Source of the DNA: Roseinatronobacter sp052379845
GTDB lineage: Bacteria; Pseudomonadota; Alphaproteobacteria; Rhodobacterales; Rhodobacteraceae
DNA: 64,000 nucleotides
Assembly: GCA_052379845.1 (NCBI GenBank)
Contig: JBQTCF010000005.1
Strand: one strand, 5' to 3'
Shown piece after piece: positions 58,002 through 64,000 of this stretch. Each line of letters opens with the position of its first letter. Within the stretch, counting starts at the first letter, position 1. The notes under the pieces are model-generated. The model searched no databases and was not told the DNA's origin. It saw only the letters and a program-made list of their open reading frames with translations. A program made the translations under genes and the position numbers.

Positions 58002-58325
58002 ATGGCGACAGGTGACGCAACGCGCGCTGAGGGTCCGGTTTGCCCGTTATGCGGGCGCGCTATCCCGCCACATGTGCCCCAAAGCCTGCACCACCTTGTC
58101 CCGAAATTGCGCGGTGGCAAGGGGGGACCGGTCGTGTTGCTGCACCATATTTGCCACCGCGAAATTCACGCAACCCTGTCCGAAAGTGACCTTGCGCGCC
58201 ATTACAACACCATCGAAGCGTTGCGCGCCCATCCACGGCTTGCGAAATTCGCCGCATGGGTGGCCGCGCGCCCGCCGGAATTCATATCAAAAGTGCCCGG
58301 CGCGCGACGTCGGGCGCGGCGGTAA
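58002..58325 (+). CDS. Small HNH-motif protein
   Basis: This 107-residue protein has a zinc/HNH-type core: CPLCGR near the N-terminus, LHHLVPKLRGGKGG as the first His pair, and LLHHICHREIHA as the second. That matches HNH endonuclease-like nucleases (a beta-beta-alpha metal fold). The C-terminus is Arg-rich and basic. ATG 58002 with GGGGG upstream is the best start. No phage or restriction genes are adjacent, so a DNA-repair or orphan nuclease role is possible. It is divergent from the NTF2-like gene. Confidence 0.75.
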   Translation: MATGDATRAEGPVCPLCGRAIPPHVPQSLHHLVPKLRGGKGGPVVLLHHICHREIHATLSESDLARHYNTIEALRAHPRLAKFAAWVAARPPEFISKVPGARRRARR

Positions 58326-58420
58326 GACAGTGTTAAATGACATCTGTCATGGTGTCAGGTGAAGCAGGTCACGGGGGGCGTTTCGCGCGGTCCCCTGGGC
58401 GCAAGCAAGGGATGCGATTT

Positions 58421-58783
58421 ATGCGACGAACAGAACCTTTGTCCATGCGGCAAGCGCGTGTGGGCATTATTGCCAATCCTGCCAAAGTGGCCATGCCAGT
58501 GCACCTGCCGCGCGATGTCTGGACGCGCTGGCCAGACCTGCGGTCGCGGCGGCGCCACCACGGTGCGCGCGCAAAAGACCCCGCGCAAGGGTTTGGCGAT
58601 CCCGTGCTGGACGGTGTCTTGCTGGGCAGCTATGCGCGGGATCTGCGCGCGGGGGTGTGTGACGGGCAGGACCGCGCGGGCCTGTTCGCGCGTGTATGGC
58701 CCTTGCGGGGCAAGGGGCCGGCGCTTCTTGCTGTTGGGACCATCGCCACCATGGCCGTCATGGGGTATATTCTGCTGCAATAG
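58421..58783 (+). CDS. Hypothetical protein with C-terminal membrane helix
   Basis: This 120-residue basic protein ends in one membrane helix (PALLAVGTIATMAVMGYILLQ), a tail-anchored layout. The middle is rich in Arg, with FGDPVLDGVLLGSYARDLRAG. I do not recognise the family. ATG 58421 follows AAGGGA; ATG 58412 is an alternative. It lies between the HNH gene and pirin on the same strand. The coding call rests on frame length and the plausible helix. Confidence 0.55.
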   Translation: MRRTEPLSMRQARVGIIANPAKVAMPVHLPRDVWTRWPDLRSRRRHHGARAKDPAQGFGDPVLDGVLLGSYARDLRAGVCDGQDRAGLFARVWPLRGKGPALLAVGTIATMAVMGYILLQ

Positions 58784-58917
58784 CGGGCTGGGGTGCTGTC
58801 CAGTCAGGGCCGGTGTGCGAAATTGAACACGAACAGTTCACAAAACCGCAGTTGCAACCCTATGGGGGCAAGGCAATCTTAGGGCCAAGCGAAGCCACGC
58901 AGTGATCGGAGTATGCA

Positions 58918-59829
58918 ATGTCCATTCGACCCACCCTTGAAACCCGCAAGGCCGTTCCAACGCTGGAAGGCGCGGGTGTGCACTTGCATCGCGCCTTCGG
59001 GTTCCACGATCCCAGCGAACTGGACCCGTTCCTGTTGTTCGATGATTTTCGAAATGATGTGCCTGAACATTTCTTGCGCGGGTTCCCATGGCACCCCCAT
59101 CGCGGAATTGAAACGATAACCTATGTTCTGGCAGGTGAGGTGGAACATGGCGACAGCCTGGGCAACCGTGGCACCCTTGGCGCGGGCGATGTGCAATGGA
59201 TGACTGCAGGTTCGGGCATTATGCATCAGGAAATGCCGCGGGGCAATTCCAGCGGGCAAATGCACGGCTTCCAGCTATGGGCAAACCTGCCCGGCAGTCT
59301 GAAAATGACCGCGCCGCGCTATCAGGATGTGAACACCAAGGAGATTCCCGAAGTCATAGATGATGACGGAACGCGCGTGCGTGTCGTGGTCGGTGAATTC
59401 TGGGGCAAGCGCGGTCCGGTGGACGGAATCGCGGCGGACCCGCAATATCTGGACATCTCGGTGCCGCCGGGCGTGCGCAAAACCTTCAAGGTTGATACAT
59501 ATCGCAGGGCGTTCGCATATGTCTTTGCGGGGTCGGGGGCGTTTGCGGATGCGTCGCAACCAACTGGCGTCTTGCTGGAAAAGGAAGTGATGGGCGAAGA
59601 AGTCAATATTCGGGACATGTCGGGCAATCGCACGCTGATCCGCTTTGGCACCGGCGATGAGGTGACTGTGCAGGCGGGCGAGGAAGGGGTGCGCTTTTTG
59701 TTGATTTCAGGCGCGCCGTTGCAGGAACCTGTTGCGTGGCATGGCCCGATCGTCATGAATACAAAAGAGGAAATTCAACAGGCCATGCGTGATTTGCGAA
59801 ATGGCACCTTCATAAGGCCAGCGCATTAA
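58918..59829 (+). CDS. Pirin family protein
   Basis: This 303-residue bicupin of the pirin family has metal ligands in the N-terminal cupin: PWHPHRGIETITYVLAGEV (two His), then HGDSLGNRGTLGAGDVQWMTAG and IMHQEMP (His and Glu). The C-terminal pirin_C cupin spans about 175-285. Pirins are iron proteins, some with quercetinase activity, others regulatory; the role here is unknown. It has its own upstream gap of 134 bp and precedes the YgfZ-like gene. Confidence 0.92.
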   Translation: MSIRPTLETRKAVPTLEGAGVHLHRAFGFHDPSELDPFLLFDDFRNDVPEHFLRGFPWHPHRGIETITYVLAGEVEHGDSLGNRGTLGAGDVQWMTAGSGIMHQEMPRGNSSGQMHGFQLWANLPGSLKMTAPRYQDVNTKEIPEVIDDDGTRVRVVVGEFWGKRGPVDGIAADPQYLDISVPPGVRKTFKVDTYRRAFAYVFAGSGAFADASQPTGVLLEKEVMGEEVNIRDMSGNRTLIRFGTGDEVTVQAGEEGVRFLLISGAPLQEPVAWHGPIVMNTKEEIQQAMRDLRNGTFIRPAH

Positions 59830-59891
59830 CAGCCCTGTTCCGCGCGTGCCCTTGGTATTATAATTCTGGTGACACCAATCAGGAGGATGTG

Positions 59892-60638
59892 TTGAAACGC
59901 GCAATCATCAAAGTGTCCGGTGCTGACCCTGCAGCCTTCCTGCAGGGTCTTGTCACAAATGACTTGCGGCGACTTGCGCCGCAATCGCCGCTTTATGCTG
60001 CGCTGCTGTCCCCCCAAGGGAAGTATCTTGCGGATTTTTTCCTTGTTTTGCATGGGGATGACATCCTGATCGACGTGGCCGCGCCGCTGGCCGATGATCT
60101 GTTCAAGCGGTTGAGCATGTACAAGCTGCGCGCGCCGGTCACGTTGGAACGCGTAGATATTGCCGTCAGTCGCGGCACCGGCACGCTACCGGACGGGGCG
60201 GTTGCCGATCCGCGCCATCCTGCGCTGGGGTGGCGGTTTTATGGTGCGGCCCTGCCCGATGACGGCACCGACTGGGACGCCTTGCGCGTGGCCCATTGCG
60301 TGCCTGAAAGCCTGATTGAACTTGTCCCGAACGAAACCTTCTTGCTGGAAGCGGGCTTGCACCACCTCAACGCTGTCGATTTTCGCAAAGGGTGCTATGT
60401 CGGGCAGGAAGTGACCGCGCGCATGCATCATAAGACAGAGTTGCGCAAAGGCTTTGTCACTGTGTCGATTGATGGCACAGCCCCCACAGGCACCCCCATC
60501 ATGGCAGGCGCGAAGGTTGCGGGCCAGCTGTTTACCCAAAGCGGGGGGCGCGCGATTGCCTATTTGCGGTTTGACCGTGCACAACCGGCTATGCAGGCCG
60601 ACGGCGCTGTGATTGATTGGCCGGAACATCGCAGCTGA
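59892..60638 (+). CDS. ygfZ: YgfZ/GcvT-like folate-binding protein
   Basis: This 248-residue protein has the YgfZ hallmark KGCYVGQEVTAR and the GcvT-type fold (DPAAFLQGLVTNDL, AALLSPQGKYLADFFLV). YgfZ proteins use folate in repair or assembly of iron-sulfur clusters in the cytoplasm. AGGAGG at 59881-59886 is 5 nt before TTG 59892 and only 2 nt before GTG 59889, so I prefer the TTG start. It lies 59 bp after pirin and 21 bp before the EamA transporter gene. Confidence 0.92.
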   Translation: MKRAIIKVSGADPAAFLQGLVTNDLRRLAPQSPLYAALLSPQGKYLADFFLVLHGDDILIDVAAPLADDLFKRLSMYKLRAPVTLERVDIAVSRGTGTLPDGAVADPRHPALGWRFYGAALPDDGTDWDALRVAHCVPESLIELVPNETFLLEAGLHHLNAVDFRKGCYVGQEVTARMHHKTELRKGFVTVSIDGTAPTGTPIMAGAKVAGQLFTQSGGRAIAYLRFDRAQPAMQADGAVIDWPEHRS

Positions 60639-60659
60639 CTTGATTGCAAGTCCGAAGGC

Positions 60660-61694
60660 ATGATAGCGGTATCAATGTCGGGGCTGCAGAAGATATCAGC
60701 GATGCATCGTTTCTTCAGAACACCATTCGCGGGGCCGGTACTGGCCCTTGTGGCCTATGCCCTGTTTTCGGCGCATGATGTCGTCGTGAAATCGCTTGGG
60801 GGCAGCTACAGCCCTGTGCAGATCGTTTTTTTCAGCGTTTTGTTAAGCCTGCCATTGGCGTTTTTGATGCTGATGCGCGACAAGACGGATGGAAACCTGT
60901 TGCCGCGCCGTCCGGGCTGGGTTGCCCTGCGCACGGCTGCCGCTGTCTGGACGGGGGTAAGCGTGTTTTATGCGTTCACCGTCCTGCCCATGACGTTGGT
61001 TTACGCCATATTGTTTGCAACACCGCTGCTGATTACGCTGCTGGCCGTTCCAATGCTGGGCGAGAAGGTGGGCTGGCGGCGCGGCGGGGCAGTTGTTGTG
61101 GGGCTGCTGGGGGTCTTGATCGTGCTGCGTCCGGGGCAGGGGGACACAATAACCCTTGGGCATTTTGCGGCCCTGTTCGGCGCGCTTGGCGGGGCCGTGT
61201 CGGCCATTATCGTGCGCAAGATCGGGCAAGAGGAACGCAACGTGGTTTTGCTGGTTTATCCCTTGATGGCCAATCTGGGGGTTATGGGGCTGGCCTTGCC
61301 GTTTGTGTATCAACCCATGCCGCTGGCCGATCTGGGGGCATGGGCGGCGATGGCGGCGATGGCCTTTGTTGCCAGCCTGTGTGTGATAGCGGCCTACAAG
61401 CTGTCCTCGGCCATCCAGATTGCGCCCATGCAATATTCACAAATCATCTGGGCGGCGTTGTTTGGCGCGATTTTCTTTGGGGAAACGCTGGATATGTTCA
61501 CTGTTCTGGGCGCAGCGGTCATTATTGCAAGCGGTGTGTTTATCGTGCTGCGTGAAGATTCCGCGCAAGTGTCGGAAAACCGTCCGGTGCTGGAAACCCG
61601 CACCCGCACGGAAACCGGCACCTTCCCGCGCGCCAGCCAGTTGGGCCGGTTTGATGAAGCTGATGACGACGCGGATGCGGACAACCCGCGGTAA
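60660..61694 (+). CDS. DMT superfamily transporter (EamA)
   Basis: This 344-residue membrane protein has two EamA repeats and ten predicted helices. Family text: LVAYALFSAHDVVVKSLGG, PMTLVYAILFATPLLITLLA, LGEKVGWRRGGAVVVGLLGV and QYSQIIWAALFGAIFFGETL. It probably exports or exchanges a metabolite; the substrate cannot be predicted. A hydrophilic C-terminal tail rich in Asp (about 305-344) extends into the cytoplasm. The start is uncertain: ATG 60660 gives a 14-residue leader, ATG 60675 or 60702 are possible. Confidence 0.88.
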   Translation: MIAVSMSGLQKISAMHRFFRTPFAGPVLALVAYALFSAHDVVVKSLGGSYSPVQIVFFSVLLSLPLAFLMLMRDKTDGNLLPRRPGWVALRTAAAVWTGVSVFYAFTVLPMTLVYAILFATPLLITLLAVPMLGEKVGWRRGGAVVVGLLGVLIVLRPGQGDTITLGHFAALFGALGGAVSAIIVRKIGQEERNVVLLVYPLMANLGVMGLALPFVYQPMPLADLGAWAAMAAMAFVASLCVIAAYKLSSAIQIAPMQYSQIIWAALFGAIFFGETLDMFTVLGAAVIIASGVFIVLREDSAQVSENRPVLETRTRTETGTFPRASQLGRFDEADDDADADNPR

Positions 61695-61815
61695 TGCTGT
61701 CGCGGCACAAGTGCAACGCCCGCGATCCCTTGCTGATCTGGTGTGCTTCTGCACTGGTCTCGGGGGGGGCGGGGCGCTATGACATGCGCTGAATATTGCC
61801 GAAGGACGTCCCCGC

Positions 61816-62904
61816 ATGAGCACTGCCATTCAACCGCAACCCGGTATTCTGGATATCGCCCTGTATCAGGGCGGAACCGCCAAGATTGCCGGTCGTGAAG
61901 ATGCCGTAAAGCTGTCATCGAATGAAAACCCCTTTGGCGCGGGTGATCTGGCGCGGCAGGCGTATTTGCGTGCAGGACATGACCTGCATCGCTACCCTTC
62001 GACAGATCATGCGTCCTTGCGCGGTGCAATTGCCGCGCGTTTCGGACTGGATGCGGCGCGCATCATTTGCGGGGCAGGCTCGGATGAGGTGATTACCTTT
62101 CTGTGTCAGGCTTATGCCGGCCCGGGGGATGAGGTGGTCTACAGCCAGCACGGGTTCCTGATGTATCGCATTTCGGCGCTGGCCGCAGGCGCGACACCTG
62201 TTGCCGCCCCCGAGCAGGACCGCACCACAGATGTGGATGCAATTCTGGCTGCCTGCACAGACAGGACACGGCTTGTGTTCATCGCCAACCCCAACAACCC
62301 GACGGGCACCATGGTTCCGCTTTCGGAATTGGAACGGCTGGCCGATCATCTGCCCGCGCAGGCGCTTTTGGTGCTGGATGGGGCCTATGCCGAATATGCC
62401 GAAGGGTATGACGGCGGCGCGGCCATGGTGGACGCGCGGCAAAACGTGGTCATGACACGCACGTTTTCCAAATTGTTCGGCCTTGGCGGGTTGCGCGTGG
62501 GCTGGGGCTATGGTCCGCAGCATGTGATTGACGTGTTGGGGCGGGTGCGCGGTCCGTTCAACCTGTCGACCACCCAGCAGGATGTGGCCGAGGCCGCGCT
62601 GGCCGATGACGCGCATATTGCCCGCTCTCTGGCCGAGAATGCGCGCCTGCGCGTCTGGCTGGCAGAGCGTTTGAACGCCATAGGGGTGGCCACAGACCCG
62701 CCATTTGCGAATTTTGTTCTGGCCCGTTTTCGTGACTCCGCGCAGGCAGAAGCCTGTAACGCGGCATTGCTGGCCGATGGCCTGATCGTGCGCAAGGTGG
62801 ACAGCTACGGCCTGCCGGAATGTCTGCGCATTACCATAGGTGACGAATCCGCCTGCCGTCGCGTGCTGCATGCCATCACCCAATTCATGGAGCAGCAGGG
62901 ATGA
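61816..62904 (+). CDS. hisC: Histidinol-phosphate / aromatic aminotransferase
   Basis: This 362-residue class I/II PLP aminotransferase has catalytic lysine K219 in TFSKLFGLGGLRVGW, KLSSNENPFG near the N-terminus and VFIANPNNPTGT for the PLP-binding Asn region. HisC converts imidazole-acetol phosphate to histidinol phosphate. In this arrangement next to a prephenate/arogenate dehydrogenase, HisC-family enzymes often also transaminate aromatic keto acids, so it may serve both histidine and tyrosine/phenylalanine synthesis. It overlaps the dehydrogenase gene by ATGA. Confidence 0.93.
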   Translation: MSTAIQPQPGILDIALYQGGTAKIAGREDAVKLSSNENPFGAGDLARQAYLRAGHDLHRYPSTDHASLRGAIAARFGLDAARIICGAGSDEVITFLCQAYAGPGDEVVYSQHGFLMYRISALAAGATPVAAPEQDRTTDVDAILAACTDRTRLVFIANPNNPTGTMVPLSELERLADHLPAQALLVLDGAYAEYAEGYDGGAAMVDARQNVVMTRTFSKLFGLGGLRVGWGYGPQHVIDVLGRVRGPFNLSTTQQDVAEAALADDAHIARSLAENARLRVWLAERLNAIGVATDPPFANFVLARFRDSAQAEACNAALLADGLIVRKVDSYGLPECLRITIGDESACRRVLHAITQFMEQQG

Positions 62905-63815
62905 GCGCAATCTATACGCGCGTGGCCTTTGTGGGATTGGGGTTGATTGCATCGTCCATGGCCCATGCGATCCGGCGTGCCGGCCTGGCCGGGCATATCG
63001 CCGGCACAGCCCGATCAGCGCAAACCCGTCAAGTTGCGCGTGAAATCGGTCTGGTCGACAGCATTCATGAAACGGCAGCGGAAGCGGTGGTGGGCGCTGA
63101 TCTGGTGGTGCTATGTGTTCCGGTGGGGGCCATGGCCGAAATCGCGCAGGAAATCGCCCCCTTCCTTGAGGCGGGCGCGACAGTCACCGATGTGGGGTCC
63201 GTCAAGCAGGCGGTGATTGCAGCCGTTGCCCCCCATCTGCCGGACCATGTGCATTTCATTCCAGGCCATCCGCTTGCTGGCACCGAACATAGCGGCCCGC
63301 GCGCCGGTTTTGCCGAATTGTTCGACAATCGATGGTGCATCCTGACCCCGCTGGATGGCGGCGACAGCGCTGCGCTGGACCGTCTGGTGGTCTTCTGGCA
63401 GGGGATCGGCGCGCATGTCGACATGATGGATGCGCCCCATCATGACCTTGTGCTGGCCGTGACCAGCCACACCCCGCATCTTATCGCCTATACAATGGTT
63501 GGCGTCGCCGATGATCTGCGCCGCGTCACCGATAGCGAAGTTATCAAATATTCCGCTGCGGGGTTTCGGGACTTCACGCGCATCGCCGCGTCCGACCCCA
63601 CAATGTGGCGCGATGTGTTCCTGACCAACAAGGAAGCAACGCTTGAAGTGCTGGGGCGCTTCACCGAAGAACTGTTCGCCCTTCAGCGCGCGATCCGGAC
63701 AGGGGACGGGGCGCAGCTGCATGCGTATTTCACCCGCACCCGCGCGATTCGTCGCGGAATCATCGAGGCCGGCCAGGACACAGCCGCCCCCGATTTCGGG
63801 CGCGCCAAGCGGTAA
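62901..63815 (+). CDS. Prephenate/arogenate dehydrogenase family protein
   Basis: This 304-residue TyrA/TyrC-type enzyme begins with a Rossmann dinucleotide site (AFVGLGLIASSMAHAIRRAG) and continues with HFIPGHPLAGTEHSGPRAG (substrate and catalytic His) and AVTSHTPHLIAYTMVG. It oxidatively decarboxylates prephenate or arogenate to a tyrosine precursor. There is no fused chorismate mutase or ACT domain, as in cyclohexadienyl dehydrogenases. The 4-bp overlap with hisC and the terminator that follows close the operon. Confidence 0.94.
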   Translation: MSAIYTRVAFVGLGLIASSMAHAIRRAGLAGHIAGTARSAQTRQVAREIGLVDSIHETAAEAVVGADLVVLCVPVGAMAEIAQEIAPFLEAGATVTDVGSVKQAVIAAVAPHLPDHVHFIPGHPLAGTEHSGPRAGFAELFDNRWCILTPLDGGDSAALDRLVVFWQGIGAHVDMMDAPHHDLVLAVTSHTPHLIAYTMVGVADDLRRVTDSEVIKYSAAGFRDFTRIAASDPTMWRDVFLTNKEATLEVLGRFTEELFALQRAIRTGDGAQLHAYFTRTRAIRRGIIEAGQDTAAPDFGRAKR

Positions 63816-63847
63816 ACGGCAAAACCACTGTGATTCCTGTGCTTTTC

Positions 63848-63872
63848 GGCGGCCCTATGGGGCCGCCGTTTT
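63848..63872 (+). terminator. Intrinsic terminator after hisC-tyrA
   Basis: GGCGGCCC and GGGCCGCC form a perfect 8-bp GC stem with loop TATG, followed by GTTTT. It lies 33 bp after the dehydrogenase stop and is a convincing rho-independent terminator. Confidence 0.88.
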
Positions 63873-64000
63873 GCGTTTCGGGGGCGATGTGGGGAATCAG
63901 CGTGGCCTCGATTCGTGACACGGGGCATGGATCGCACGCCGCCGCAGCTGTTTGCGTGAATTTTTATTGATATATTTCAGTGCATTAAAAGAATAATGCA
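63873..64000. other. Right-edge intergenic sequence
   Basis: The last 128 bp become AT-rich towards the window edge (TATTGATATATTTCAG and beyond). This may be a promoter region of a gene outside the window. I see no supported gene here. Confidence 0.4.

Noticed and set aside
59859..59864. TATAAT upstream of the YgfZ-like gene as a promoter
   Set aside because: The -10 matches well but the correctly spaced -35 position (TGTTCC) is a poor match, so I do not list it as a feature.
1..64000. tRNA, rRNA, CRISPR arrays, IS elements, prophage
   Set aside because: No tRNA-like TPsiC arm with matching stems, no regularly spaced repeats, no transposase, integrase or structural phage genes were seen in any gap or frame.

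Overview
The window looks like chromosomal DNA of an alphaproteobacterium of the order Rhodobacterales (Rhodobacteraceae/Roseobacter type). GC is high apart from two AT-richer patches. The basis is gene content (a TrcR/DUF1013 regulator, opgH/opgG, TRAP carriers, a complete hmu haem locus with its own TonB cassette), a perfect FNR-type box, and hairpin and repeat modules of the kind common in this group. I cannot name the genus. I saw no rRNA, tRNA, CRISPR array, transposase or phage gene.

Left part (1-9.9 kb): the N-terminal part of carB (cut by the window edge), a hybrid GAF-PAS histidine kinase behind an FNR-type box, a periplasmic RNase T2, trcR, pheT, and a low-GC island with one beta-propeller glycosidase-like gene. 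From 10.0 to 18.4 kb lies a peptide uptake and processing locus: a peptide/opine/nickel-type ABC transporter with two RidA-family genes inserted, facing a TetR regulator and a gamma-glutamyltransferase-family gene across an 18-bp palindromic operator. Import and cleavage of gamma-glutamyl peptides such as glutathione is the likely role.

Envelope part (18.5-29.2 kb): two divergent, tightly overlapping operons. Leftward run cytochrome b561, an OpgH glucosyltransferase fused to a SAM methyltransferase, OpgG/OpgD and a GT4 glycosyltransferase. Rightward run a CDP-alcohol phosphatidyltransferase, an LtaS/OpgB-like sulfatase-fold phosphotransferase, an LPG-synthase-type membrane protein and an inositol-monophosphatase-family enzyme. 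Together they suggest synthesis and decoration of periplasmic glucans. A convergent FkbM methyltransferase follows.

Pterin/flavin part (29.4-33.5 kb): a compact five-gene operon of GTP cyclohydrolase II, a non-zinc MDR dehydrogenase, a PTPS-fold protein without its usual catalytic residues, a methyltransferase and a RibD-type reductase. It is the best candidate here for an undescribed pathway to a GTP-derived pteridine, flavin or pyrimidine product.

Iron part (33.6-42.7 kb): a haem receptor, HmuVUT and HmuS on the minus strand, divergent from a small secreted protein, ExbB, two ExbDs and TonB. Palindromic candidate operators precede the receptor.

Aromatic part (42.9-54.4 kb): a TRAP carrier, two MarR regulators, a feruloyl-CoA-synthase-like ligase, a crotonase, an amidohydrolase, and an operon for 4-oxalomesaconate processing (GalB hydratase, GalD tautomerase, LigK/GalC aldolase) with a VOC-type extradiol dioxygenase. 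This suggests hydroxycinnamate uptake, side-chain shortening and a meta-cleavage route of gallate type. Right end (54.5-64 kb): NlpC/P60 and M17 peptidases, small uncharacterised genes, an HNH protein, pirin, a YgfZ-like protein, an EamA transporter, and hisC-tyrA closing with a strong terminator.
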